From Pseudisothecium myosuroides (lineage: Eukaryota; Streptophyta; Bryopsida; Hypnales; Lembophyllaceae), in NCBI GenBank assembly GCA_951799445.1, contig OX637289.1, positions 29,884,245-29,948,244 of the forward strand: a stretch of DNA of 64,000 nucleotides, given 5' to 3'. Both the position numbers and the translations under genes were made by a program. The notes beneath the pieces were generated by a model, which worked only from the letters and a program-made list of their open reading frames with translations, did no database searches and was not told where the DNA came from. Positions 12,604-23,928 of the stretch are shown in pieces (the first letter of the stretch is position 1; the number at the start of each line of letters is the position of its first letter).

Positions 12604-13562
12604 TTTTTTTGTGTGTATAAATATGAGGTTGAACACGAGTATATATTTGTAATGCCATATTGTTTACTGAATTGAGGATTTTAATATAATATATATTGAA
12701 ATGAGAGATTTTAGTCTATGATTAGTTTCAAAGAATTACCATTTTAATTTTCATAATTGAGATTTTTCTTTAGAAAATTTGATCACCGGACAAAATTTGA
12801 CACGTGTCCCTTTCTAGAAAAAAATTGAAAATCAACTTTTGGGGGTGTATTTAGCAAGTGAATGACTATGCAACTATTTATTCAAATGCACCAAGGCATA
12901 CATGTCAAAATGCAAAATGTGAAGTTTTTACTTTGGCCATGATTGAAGGTGTTTATATCACTTAATTATTGAATTCATTTGAAAAGGTCATTTCTTAATT
13001 GAAAAAGATCTGAAGTGAAATATTCTTGATCTTTGCAAACTATTTAATGTTTAGAAAAAAGTGTGTTGAAAATTCATACTATCAAATGTTAGTAAACTAA
13101 TAAAAAATCTTACAAACTTTGAATGAATGAATATAGATGTAAGTATTGGATATAATAGCACTTGAAAAAATAAGAATCCTCCAACATGAGTTTCTTGGGC
13201 AATCTATGATTAATGAAAATGAGGGATAATTCTTTTTCCCCATTAAGTTTTGCCTTTATTACACAACTTTGTAAAAACAGCATTGCCATGTTTATTTTAA
13301 AATTAGTTTTTTAGAATTGGATTCCATATATTGCCTTTAAATTGATGCTGTAAATTACAAGATTTTCAATACAAAAAATTAGAATACAATTCTTCCACAA
13401 AAAAATTGAAAATAAAACAAAATAAAGTATCGAAGATGCTAACAATTGAGCAAGTAAGAAAAACAACCAATGTTTAATGGGTTTGGAAAATTAAATTGGC
13501 AAATGATTAGTGAGCTTTCTTATTTCCTTCTACAAAGAAATTTTATGATTTTGTTAATACTA
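12599..13562. other. AT-rich intergenic DNA, no gene seen
   Basis: No coding-like frame or ordered repeat is visible between the AT microsatellite and the TTAA element that begins at 13563. Confidence 0.55.
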
Positions 13563-14499
13563 TTAACCCCTAAAGGCCCAAGGCCTTTTTTCTGCCAAAA
13601 AACCATCAAAACTGCCATTTCTATAGCAAGGAGTAAAAAAAAATGAAAAATGTTTTTTTTTCACATCTAACCGTAGGATCTTAAACCTAACTAGTATGAG
13701 AATGTGTGGAAAAAATTTCAGAATTTTTGACCGCTCAGATTGCAAGAAATCTGCGTTTAAAGTGGAAAAAACAAGTATTTCAGCACATTGCGGGACTAGA
13801 TTTTTTGACTTTAAACATTTTTCACTTAAAATTTTTGCACTACAAAGTTTTGTGCTTCAAATCTTTATAGTGGAGAATTGAGTTGAGAGTCTAGGAAAAA
13901 AAATAATATTCGAAAAAACTTAATTATCATTCCTAAAAAAATTATTAAGTAGAAGTAGGTACAAGATAGAAGGAAAATCTAAAACATTAATATATTTTAG
14001 ATGGAATTAAAATACACTAATCCCAATGGTGAGATTGTTCTAGCAAGTAAACTAAACCATGAGAATTTTTATTTTTTCTTAAATTGAAAAAATAGCATTT
14101 AGAAATGAATTTTTCAAGTTATTTTTTTCAAGAAGATGCTCTAACTGCCCGAAAAACAAGAATGTCCATAACTTTCTCATAACAAATCCAAATGAAATGA
14201 ATCAAAGCTTTCCAGATAGACAAAAATATAATATACAAGAAAAAAAAAAAATTTAAATCAAATTTTTGCCAAATTTTTCTTGCTGCCCGGACTGCCCAGT
14301 TACGAAAAAAAGTAACATATTTGGCCATAACTTTTGACTCCTATTTCCAAATGTCCTGAAATTTAGTGCATATGAAAGATATTCCTCGCGCCCACCTTCT
14401 ATTAAAATTTCAGCTTAAAATATGGAAATCTCTAGTCACACGGACCTGCCCAAAATTTCTATACGGCCAAAAAACACAGTCCGGTCCTTTAGGGGTTAA
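13563..14499 (+). mobile_element. TTAA-flanked piggyBac-like non-autonomous element, copy B
   Basis: This is the best preserved copy. It opens with TTAACCCCTAAAGGCCC and closes with GGTCCTTTAGGGGTTAA, near-perfect inverted repeats inside a TTAA at each end, 937 bp in all. The interior aligns with copies A, C and D. The last 200 bp, beginning near the block GCTGCCCGGACTGCCCAG, match copy D and differ from A and C, so two subfamilies exist. No transposase frame is present; the small open frame near the left end recurs in other copies as a by-product of the repeat. Confidence 0.82.
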
Positions 14500-17429
14500 T
14501 GATTAAATTTTTTAGACAAAAAATTATTAAATAATTTATAATAGTATTTAGTCTATGAACAAAGAAGCCCTTATCTGAGTGAAGAATTAGTTTATAAAAA
14601 ATATAACAACTTTGCAAAAAAAAAGTCTACAATTGCAAATATAATATGCACACAACTTTCATCTATTCGTTGTATTCTTTCATCTATTTGTCGTATTCTT
14701 CAGTACATAGCTGCCATTGTGTATGCAAATATACAAGATTGTACTTGTAGGTTTTGTTTTCTATACTCATATTTAGTATTTGGAAATTTGCATACAATTT
14801 TTGTAGTTGAACTTAACTATTTTAATTATTAAAAAGCCTTTTCTAGTCAACATCTCAAAAAATGGGGATTCTAAAGACTTTATCTATATCAATATTTGAC
14901 CCTTTTTATACTCATTTGGTAGATAGACTATGGAGGCAAATATCACTTTAGCCTAAGGAATGTAATTGGAGAACCTATAGTCACCAAATTAACCCCTTAA
15001 AGATCATGTGTTTTTATTTTGAACAAGGGATGGACACAAATACATCCTAACAGTCTTTCTATTGTCTAGTTGACCTTAATGTTGAGTCGAAAGATCATAA
15101 GAAAACTCGGCTTTTCTATGGGTACTATGAATAAGTAAGCCGTTTGTTAAAGACTCAAAACCAATGTCAATAAGGCAAAAATGCCTATTACCATCCACAC
15201 ATGAGACTATTTTTAACACATTGACAATCAAATATTACAAACTTTAATAAAAATTGTAAGTGTTTGAATTTGTATGACTATGTTGTATATAGATTTTTGA
15301 AACTCAAATTCATGATGTACCCTAAAACTCTTTATGCATCCATGCATACATTTTGAAGATTTTGAACATGTTATAACTAAATATTTAAGAAATGCATGTA
15401 CACATTTAGAACATTTAGAACAACTTGTATCTACATATTTTTATGATTGTTTTATGGTTCAAATTGCTTGTAGGCATTGCCATCATAACCTTGGAAGGAT
15501 GCCAAGGACATTTGGGGGACTTTTGAGACCCACTTCATTAATTTTTGTTCAAGACATTTTATTCAAAAAAAAATCTTATATGGGATAGTTTATTAAAAAA
15601 AATGGTACACTATATAGTGTATCTAGTGTTTCACTTCTACTTAAAATTTGATTTTGACATCTAGCTTAATTTCTATAGCTTTTGAGAAAAACTAACGAGA
15701 TGAAGCTTCTAAAATATAATTTTCCACTCCACTTGGAAATTTTGAAAGATTCCTCAAAATAAACATTTTGTTGAACTTTGAAGTTGAGGAAATACAACTA
15801 CACTTCTGAATATAATGACATGGAGATTTTTTTTACACCGTAGTGTTCTTCACTATAATATACTTATGAAATTTCCATATTATTTAAGCTTATTTTGTAT
15901 TTGATATGAATTTTCTTCATTTTGTCTTCAAAACTTCATGGTAATTTGAAACTCTTACAAAAAAATTGAAAATTTAATGAAATGAATTAGACTTGTGATT
16001 TCACCTTTGAAAAATAAAACCAAACAATTTCATTCATAAATAGAAAAAAAACAAAGGATACAAAGTACGAGACTTTTAAGTTTAATTACATGGTCGAGAG
16101 CTTTGACCTTTAAGTTTTATTACATGGTAGAGAGCTTTGACCTTTAGAGGTTAAATAATAGGTTTTTAATTCATGTAAACATAAAAAAGAATTGGAGTTT
16201 TCCATTTTTAAAAAAAAGTGATGGTATCATAATAAAGAAAGTAGGAGGGTACATTAGTCCGATTCCAAGGGACAAATCAAGGGAATATTGTGATAATAGG
16301 TGAGTTTCTACTTAGGGTAGTGAAAATTTCTTGAGCAAAAGACTTTGTTTTTGCACTAAGTGTCCAAGCGGTGTTTTATACTACATCTTAAGTACCATTT
16401 TTAAAGTCTCGACTTACAGTCTAGTCCTGACTTCCTTAGGTTATAGAAGGTGAAAAAAATGATCAAATGTGGAACTTGGGACTTCTTAGTATAAAGGCCA
16501 AAGTTCCAACTCCAATCCCAACTTGTCTCTCTTATAATATTTTATAGCTATTAAGTGCCCAAAAAATAAGCAAAAAAAATCAAAACCTTGTTTTGGGGGC
16601 ACTTTTAGTATAAAATTTGCTTTGGACAAATTTGGATACAATTTTAGCCAATGAGTTTAGGGATTGTCCCTACTTTTGCTAAATCCAATTTGGCCTCCAA
16701 ATTCCATTTCCTTGGCACCCGAGTGCCTGAAAAGTGTTGTCATGTAGGCTTTTTGGATTGACATGGGACTTGAGATAATGTGTGAAGCCCTAGGTTCCAA
16801 TTTTCAATTCTCTACCAATCAGATTTTGAGAATTTCAATGGAATTTGGAATGTACTGTAAAACGCTCCTAAGAAGGCCATGCTAATAACCTCTTTATGTT
16901 CCTCACTACCACCTAAGTAATCTGTCCAATTCTTCACCTTCTTTAAAAAAAAAGTAACCAGTATAAATTAAGAAGTAAGGAGAAAATAACAATCAATCTA
17001 GCTTAAACAAATGATTAAGGTAAGAGGTGCTAATTCTGCCCATGCTCCAAGGAGTGTTCTTGCAAGTGTACCATGAATTGTCACTGTAGGAATGAAAAAT
17101 GGCCTATTGATGAATTGGTGCCAATTTGGGATTCTCATTGCATAATTTTAGGAATGTTTAGGGATTGAGTTTGAATTTTAGGAAATAGACAAAATTTCAG
17201 TGTACATAATGTGGAGTTATGAGTGGTGGGAGACTTTGTGTCATCCTAGGCAATTACATGCACCATGTTGTTGCAATTTCAGGTTAGCATACCTTCATTT
17301 TAGGACTCCATTTGCACCATTATAGGACACGGGTTTGACATTTTATGGTTGTACTTGTGGACTCAAATAGCACCCTACTATTGTGATCTTTAAAAACTCA
17401 TATCTAATTCATTTTAACTCTAAAAATTG
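14500..17429. other. AT-rich intergenic DNA, no gene seen
   Basis: At about 16068-16150 a unit of about 40 bp containing CATGGTCGAGAGCTTTGACC is repeated twice in tandem with small differences. An 84-codon open frame at 15334-15588 has no recognisable features. Nothing else could be supported. Confidence 0.45.
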
Positions 17430-17774
17430 CTAATCAAATTGTGATGGATGTGTCTCCGTCTCTTCTTTCTCTGAAAATTTGTTAGAAAATGCTTTGATCA
17501 GCATGGAAGACATTCTAAGCCAAAATGCTCTTAAATGGGCGATTTCTGCACCTCCTACCTTAAGCCTCTGGCTGTCCAGTTCTTGTGCATCCATGCAACT
17601 CGCAATTATGTAGCACCTCTCCATGAATGCAAGTGCAAAATCTAACTTACCAACAATCCTCAGTTGGCAGAGTTTCATGGGCAACGTCACAAACTCCAGC
17701 GGGGTCATTTGACGACTCAAGAAGCACAGGGCTCCACCAACATCTGTCCAACAGATGCCTCGCTTACACCACAA
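17430..17774 (-). CDS. Unrecognised open frame, possible exon(s)
   Basis: A 114-codon frame on the - strand with balanced amino-acid composition, unlike the Phe/Lys-rich noise around it. It has two donor-like GTAAGT/GTAGGA sites on the same strand, one after CAACTGAGGATTGTTG and one after CCAGAGGCTTAAG, so it may contain parts of several exons. The frame opens on a GTG rather than an ATG. No domain is recognised. It could equally be a chance frame in a GC-richer patch or a relic of a mobile element. Confidence 0.2.
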   Translation of the reverse strand: MWCKRGICWTDVGGALCFLSRQMTPLEFVTLPMKLCQLRIVGKLDFALAFMERCYIIASCMDAQELDSQRLKVGGAEIAHLRAFWLRMSSMLIKAFSNKFSEKEETETHPSQFD

Positions 17775-17799
17775 GTACTACCGTAGCTGATCTTAATAA

Positions 17800-18201
17800 T
17801 TGATGTTCATAATTGACGGTGTTGCTTGCAAATCCCCTCCAAACTATAACAATTTCTCCCTCCTCCAACTTATAGGCCCTTACTTTCATAAAAAACAGTG
17901 GTTTCCTAAATGGTTTTCAAATGCTATTGTGGCAGAGTACTTGCCTTCTAAAGATTTCATTAAGAAAGGCTTCGAGACAAAGCGGAGTGGGAGGAATGTG
18001 GGTCTTTCCAGAAAAGCAGACCCATGTGACTCGCCAAGTGAGCTCCCCTCCACTGGAAAACTGTTTTTCTTTTGCGTTTCTGTAAGAGTGTTGCCAGACA
18101 AATCACATGGTCAAGTGGAATCATCGGCTGGAATGCAGTCTGCTAATGGATGGACTTGGCAGTACTGTAAGTTCAGTTCCCTGCTGATTTCTGTACGGTA
18201 A
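17800..18201 (+). CDS. Unrecognised 133-codon open frame
   Basis: The frame begins at an ATG and encodes a basic, aromatic-rich product with a segment KDFIKKGFETKRSGRNVGLS in its middle. No family is recognised. It lies back to back with the frame on the opposite strand at 17430-17774. The region from 17.4 to 18.9 kb is less AT-rich than its surroundings, so it may be an old gene or transposon fragment. Confidence 0.22.
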   Translation: MMFIIDGVACKSPPNYNNFSLLQLIGPYFHKKQWFPKWFSNAIVAEYLPSKDFIKKGFETKRSGRNVGLSRKADPCDSPSELPSTGKLFFFCVSVRVLPDKSHGQVESSAGMQSANGWTWQYCKFSSLLISVR

Positions 18202-18895
18202 TTTCCATTAGATATTGGTCGGAAAACCCATGTACCGTCCAGTAAGACAAGCCCTTTTTTCTTTTCTTTTTCCTTTCTAATAAGGAAAGTTGGGAACTGC
18301 AAAAGCACCCAAATGACAAAAACTGTCCTTGCCAAGAGCCCTGGAAAGGCGAGTTATGGTGGGGTCATGCACTAGCACGGAGGCTGCAAAAGCAGAGATA
18401 AAATATGACTGACCAAAGTACCACCTCACTTGAGGCCATCACTTGGAAGAAGCCATTACCGGATGTGGGTTGGGAGACCTGACGGTACACACATGTAGAT
18501 TCCAATCATTTGAGCTGCTGCCACCCACCTCAAGTGAAGTGCTGGCTACACAAACTCAACCAAAAATTTGTTGACAAAAATAGCCTAAACCCCCACTGGA
18601 TTCAACAGGGATGGAAGCAGCAGTGATAAGATACAGCTAATGGTAGCCACAGTTTAGGTTTAGATGTATCAGTTGCTAATCAGATCTCTGTTCTTGAGAT
18701 TAGCATCTTGGATCAACTTGGAAGACGTGCAGAAGTTCAGCTTTGCAGCTCAGCTGCGAAATTGGCAGGTCCCTTATTGTTGAGTTACTGGTGAAGCCAT
18801 TTAACTTACAGTAGAGATATTACTTACAGGAGAATCAAATCAGTATGTAGCAAATCCTACAGTAAAGCCTCAACCCCACCGCCTTGGAAAAGGGA
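18202..18895. other. Intergenic DNA, no gene seen
   Basis: Moderately GC-rich sequence next to the LINE tail. No frame of note and no repeat could be supported. Confidence 0.4.
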
Positions 18896-19560
18896 TTTTT
18901 TTCTTTTCTTTTCAAAGAGACGGTGACCATTGCATTAAAAAACACAAGTAAAAGTACAACTAATCTGGCTCAAGCGGATGGTGTAAACTAGGTGGAGGGC
19001 TGAAAAAGGGATTTTTTTCCCCTCCTTCAAAGGGGTCTGGTTTCTATTAGGAAAAAAAAAAAAAAAATTCCGTCCAAGCTATAACTTGGATCTGAAGTCT
19101 TGATGGAGAGGGTAGCATTGGTGGTGAGGCGGTGGGATCAAGTTTCCACTTAGGTTTGTTTCGTGTCACCCTAACAAAAGATTTGGTGATTGTACCAAGT
19201 CAAGGAAAAAAAAAATCTCTCAAAGATTTTGTCTTCTTAGGTTTTCTAGGATAAATGACGCTTTGAGCCACATGTAGTGGGCCATACTAACGTACATTGT
19301 GTTTCTTTGTACAAGGTGACACACCTCATGAACAATAAACTTTTTGCTCCTAAGAACAATTGCATTCTTAATGCACCAAATCTTCCATACAGTAGCAATT
19401 CTAAGAGCATCTCAAGCAAGACCAGGGTAGTGGTGGTACATGGTTTGTATATGATTTGACTAAAGTAGAACAACCCATTACAGTCAAAAGACCCATCACG
19501 GACACCAAGGAAATGACGCATTACAATTTTTTTCTTCAATAAATGCAATTTGGACCACAA
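18896..19560 (-). mobile_element. 5'-truncated LINE (L1-type) 3' fragment
   Basis: On the - strand, 19411 down to 19220, a 63-codon frame contains VWKIWCIKNAIV, the tryptophan-rich motif seen near the C-terminus of plant L1-type LINE polyproteins, and ends in TGA. Upstream, in the same frame, a stop precedes the motif, and the alternative frame is open up to 19560, so at least one frameshift is present. Downstream, the tail TTTAATGCAATGGTCACCGT and an A-rich run end the element near 18896. The fragment is far too short to be active. Confidence 0.5.
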
Positions 19561-21696
19561 TTAATGTTTTAGGTGATGGTAATGGAGTGATTAGTGACTA
19601 CAATAGGAACTTCCAACTTTTGAGTGTAAAATTCATTCCTAGAAAAGGATTTTTTTTAGGCATTCTATATTAGAAAATATTGTGATTGCTTTCGGTGAGC
19701 AAGATGAGCATTATGGATACAATTTTTGTTGGTTTTGGATATATAGAAGACTCTTTTGGGCCATGATGGGCAACCTATTACAAAAATTCATAACAAATTC
19801 ATACTTTGTCAAAAAATTTCAATGATTCTAACTGCTTTTTACACTTGCGTTTATGTGGGAAAAAAATTGGAAAATTCAGCAATAGCATGAGGGCAAACTT
19901 GTAACTCCAACCATGATGGTCTCTTAGATAGCAAAGATCAACTCTCTTGAGGCCATTAAGGTAGGTATCCTTAATGTGCGCCACTGACCTTAAAGCGCCA
20001 TCTTCAGTGTGTGTACATTTCCAAAATCAGTTATGTACCTCCGTGAAAGAAACGCTTTTAGAACCAAACTTTGTTCCTTCATAACTTTTGCATACAATAT
20101 CCAAATGTTGCGTTCTTTGGTGCGTTGGAACCTCCTTTCCCTTGCCAATAAGAATATAGAAGAATTTGAACAGTCTAATAGTAGTAATTAGGCACAGTAG
20201 CAATTAGTGGCGGTTTAAGGATACCTACCTTAGAAGGGATGTTTTCCTGAAACTATTTATTTACTCCGTAGTATATAAGTTATTTCATCAAAGCAACATC
20301 TAAATGTGCAAAATCCCACTGCAGACTAAAATGTATCTAAGCTTCAGTATGGAGCATTCAGCCCATGCAGAACAACCGACACTTCAACCCAGATCCATAC
20401 TAAATCCAGTTTCAGCTAAGGTACAGGTGTGCTAAACTGCCGTAGCTCTACAGTACCCTCTAATTAACATGCAGGGTACAGATTGGAGTCTCCAATGTAT
20501 TGAAAGTGAACATTTCAAGTAGGGAGCCCTTTCAGACAACCCCCAATTCCAATTTCAAAAGTTCATAACCAAATCATGGAGAGATCAAAAGCCAAGAACC
20601 AAAGTAGATGCGATTTGTCTTTCGAGAAAATAAGACTAAAATGTGTTTTGAGATGAGCTCCCCCTCTGAAAATCCAGACCAGCACTTACTGAGGCACTGT
20701 GTGCACACCCCACAGGCATTGCTGTCACAGACAAAATATACAAATCTTTGAAGTTTGAACCTCCTCATGTAGGGCTTTCAACCGCTGGAGACTGTGACCT
20801 ACATTCTCATGAACCTCCTCCTCAAGTACGAATTTCAACAGCTGTACGCTAAATCATTCATTCTCCATTCACAGACGCTGACTTCTGAATGACTTCCCAA
20901 TCCCATCTGCCATACAACAAACACCATTGACACGACCACAAACAGATGGGCATTGCATGCAAAATACCCAGAACAAAAGCCTCCATATTCCCAGTCACAT
21001 GCTTCCACACATACGCCCTACACAAGTCTATGTATACATACATGAATAGTAGAGGAATAACCTTTAGCTCTCACCCACTACTCCAGCCTCCAGCGAAGAC
21101 CCACTCCATTAAGGCTTAATAGAATCCTTTTCAACAGTTTAAACCGGCTCCATGCCAGCATTAAACCCGTCGAATATTTGGGTCATAAAGACACGGTGAA
21201 TTTTCTGCTCTCGTCGAATCTTCCTACTTCCTACGCCCCAAGCGCTAGCTAGCTAGGCCCACAGTCTATTCATTCTACTGTACACTCGTCCTGGTAGGCG
21301 GTTCATCTCGGAAAACCATGACCTTTTTATCGCTGACATCCGACCGGATTCTTGTATGCAACCGGCGTAGTGTTCGGCATTTAACGGTCTTGGATTTTTG
21401 GCTACCAGAGTTCTACTCCAGAGTCCAGACTGTATTCTCTTCCACCTCGACGCACAAAAGCTCCAAGTTCTGAAACTCTTCCACTTCGTCATCAGCGAAA
21501 TCATCATCGCCATCATCACGCTGCTGTGTCTCGAGCTCAACCAGGCTTGCAGACCCTGAAATCGTTGCGAGCTCGTGATGTTTGGTACGCGAAACTGAAT
21601 GTACAACATGTTGACGACGTATTTTTGTTGACGACAGCGTTGGAGAGCGAGAGCGTTGCAGTGGTTTGTCGACCTTTTGCTGGTGGTGGTGGAGCT
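19561..21696. promoter_or_regulatory. Upstream region of the ERF gene; transcription start not located
   Basis: The first part (to about 20.2 kb) is AT-rich without a gene. From about 20.3 kb composition approaches that of the ERF gene downstream. CT-rich stretches near 21060-21240 and 21420-21540 would suit a 5' UTR. The coding frame of exon 1 remains open back to a GTG at 21526, but the only in-frame ATG is at 21697. Two out-of-frame ATGs at about 21577 and 21599 lie just upstream and could act as short upstream reading frames if transcribed. No convincing TATA box was found. Confidence 0.3.
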
Positions 21697-23928
21697 ATGG
21701 GGTCGCGAGAGGCGGAGAGAAACACTAAGGTGGGGGTGAAGCGCGTGAAGAAGCCGTCGCAGGAGGGGCGGTACCGCGGCGTTCGAAAGAGGCCGTGGGG
21801 ACGGTACGCGGCGGAGATCCGAGACCCCAACACGCGAGAGAGACGATGGCTGGGGACATTCGACACCGCGGAGCAAGCCGCCTTGGCCTATGACACTGGT
21901 AGTGATCGAGCTCTCTAATCTCGTCGCCTTAACCATAATTAGCGACCTCTAAACATGTATTAGGAGCTTCCCTTAGTGCCTAAACTCAGTCGCTAAAGCT
22001 CAGTTACTAACCCTTTGTCTTCCGTTTTGCAGCTGCGCGGTCGATGCGTGGACTGAAGGCGCGCACCAATTTCGTCTACCCCGCACACCAAACTTGCATT
22101 CTCTCGGCCGCACTGGCCGCGTCGCGAGCGGCCTCCAAAGTCACGCCAGTGTACAGCAAGCAGCCAGGTCGCAAATTCGACTGGTTCGCGGCGCTGTCGC
22201 GAAACGAGCCGCAGCGGGTGTTGATTGACTACAACGACGTGGGCACTGTGAGCAGGTCGGGTGTTGAGGCTGGCCATGATTACACCGAAGTGCTGGAGTC
22301 GGTGGAGAGGCTGGCGAGCGCTATCAGTGATCCGCCGCGACGGGCGTCGACCGACCTGCCGCAGACCCCCTCCAGTTCCATGAACGCAAGTCCCCATTGG
22401 CCTCGCCGTGAGAATGCTGCCTTGGACGTCGCAAGGATGGTGGAAAAGACGGCAATTATGAATTCCACTACGGGTACAGCAACGCTGCTGGCGCCCGGCG
22501 CGGTGAAAAGAGAGCCTTGTGAGGTATATTTCTAACGTCTTCTGCTCTGGTACCACTTGTGAGGAACAGTGGGCTTACGTCTCAGTAGTCCAGGATCATT
22601 ACAATTGCCTTGGTTCGCCTTGGTTCTATCCTCTCCATTCGTGTTGGAAATTCGACATAAGATACATCTAATCTGCTGGTTCCTTTCACAAGTTCACGAG
22701 TTTCTTGTTGTGCCAGTACCAGTTGACTAATCGGTAGTGCAGTAGTGTAGCTTACTTTCAGTTATTTTAGTTTTACCCTCTCTTTATGTTGCAAATTCAA
22801 CTTCAGATAAATGAACTCTGCTAGCTCTTAGCTCAGTGTCATCGGAGGTTTGTAAGCCGTAGTTTGAAGGTCTTGTGCTTGGGAACCAGTGGACTTACGT
22901 ATCAGGAGCCCAGGCTCATTACAATTGTCATCTTGTCTCCCTCGTAGAATTTGCAGCTCTCATCTGCAAGCAAACGAGCTTTCGCGGTGCAGTAGAATTT
23001 CATGCACATGAGTGTTGTGTAGTAACTGGTTGGTTTTTTTCAGGTGCAATGGAAGGGCAAGGTCTCCCATTCCGGCGAGTCCTCGTTGACAGACAACATG
23101 GACGACTCCCTGACAACCAAGCACGACGCGATCACCCCAGTGTGCAACTGCAACAATCGTTGCAACAGCAGCACCTTCGAAGCCGCCGGAGCCGGCTCCA
23201 TCGCGCAAGTGGTCTCACCGTACGTCGAACACAACACACAATACGCAGAAAATGCACGCATGAGCAGAACTCCCACCCCCACCAACAGCCAGTGCTTCCT
23301 ATCAACCCAAGTCCCATACTCCGACGAGTCCTCCTTGTCCACCCCATCGCCCCTCTCCACCGACACCGCCACTTCGTCTCCCACCAACAATTCCCACCCG
23401 GGGGTGTTCTCTCTCTCTTCAGAGGTCGAATCGTTTAGGGATCCATCAGCAGGTGAGGCGTCGTCGCCCCTTGTAGACCCTAGATTGAACCCTGACAACA
23501 TCCAATGCATGTTGCCCTTGAGCATGAGATCGACTCTGGAGCCTGATTACGAAGAATTCTCGGTGCGGTCCAGCCACCAGTTCCAAGCTTCGGCTTCTTC
23601 TTCCTCGGAGGTCGACGTGGGGGAGACGTGGAGCAATCTGTGTGAGCTGCCTGCTTCCTGGGACTTCTCCTGTTTCCCATCGCCGGAGGATGTGAAGCCT
23701 GTGTTCGGTGTACCTGACAGCCATGAATTGGGATGCCCAGATGGGTATGATGGGTGCTTTATGGATTCCGACTGTTGGCACTCAACGCAGATGAGCTTGG
23801 AATTTGGAAATGATGGCAATGTGGTGATCGCGGATGGGTATCCTGCAACAAGGTTCGTGCCAGTTCAATCGTTGACGACTTTGAACTACCAGCACCAGTT
23901 CTATGGGCCGTCGACAATCTTTGCTTGA
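21697..23928 (+). CDS. AP2/ERF transcription factor (ERF subfamily, group VIII-like), three exons
   Basis: This gene encodes a nuclear DNA-binding regulator of 525 residues. I read exons 21697-21898, 22033-22523 and 23044-23928; both introns (134 and 520 bp) are GT-AG and the phases (1 and 0) keep one frame to a TGA. The single AP2 domain spans residues 25-84: [23 protein letters not shown] and AYDTAARSMRG are intact. Ala38 and Asp43 sit at the positions (14 and 19) that mark ERF rather than DREB proteins. AARSMRG...ARTNFVYP resembles the ESR/DRN/LEP-type ERFs (group VIII), to which bryophyte regeneration factors have been related; this placement is an inference. A basic stretch (residues 11-19) precedes the domain. 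Beyond it the protein is Ser/Pro/Thr-rich with an acidic tail containing [20 protein letters not shown], a possible activation region. The first intron interrupts the AP2 domain at Ala68, which is unusual for ERF genes. Confidence 0.9.
21899..22032 (+). other. ERF intron 1, inside the AP2 domain
   Basis: The donor is CACTG|GTAGTG and the acceptor GTTTTGCAG|CTGCGC. Splicing restores the expected AYDTAARSMRG of the AP2 domain, whereas reading through gives a stop after eight residues. The phase is 1, splitting the codon of Ala68. Confidence 0.9.
22524..23043 (+). other. ERF intron 2
   Basis: The donor is TGTGAG|GTATAT and the acceptor TTTTTTTCAG|GTGCAA, phase 0. Unspliced, the frame stops four codons after the donor. 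The intron is less GC-rich than the exons and holds no long frame of its own. Confidence 0.82.

Noticed and set aside
13563..13745. 60-codon open frame that recurs near the left ends of TTAA element copies (also at 980-1162 and 37748-37963)
   Set aside because: The recurrence looked like a conserved peptide, but it follows from DNA similarity of the element copies. It has no start context and includes the inverted terminus itself.
21253..21936. 227-codon open frame on the - strand overlapping ERF exon 1
   Set aside because: It is antisense to the AP2 exon. Its openness follows from the GC-rich codons of the real gene, and its product has no domain.
22875..23438. 187-codon + strand frame overlapping ERF exon 3
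   Set aside because: It lies in a different frame from the exon that splices correctly to the AP2 domain; its His/Arg/Gln-rich product is typical of a shifted frame.
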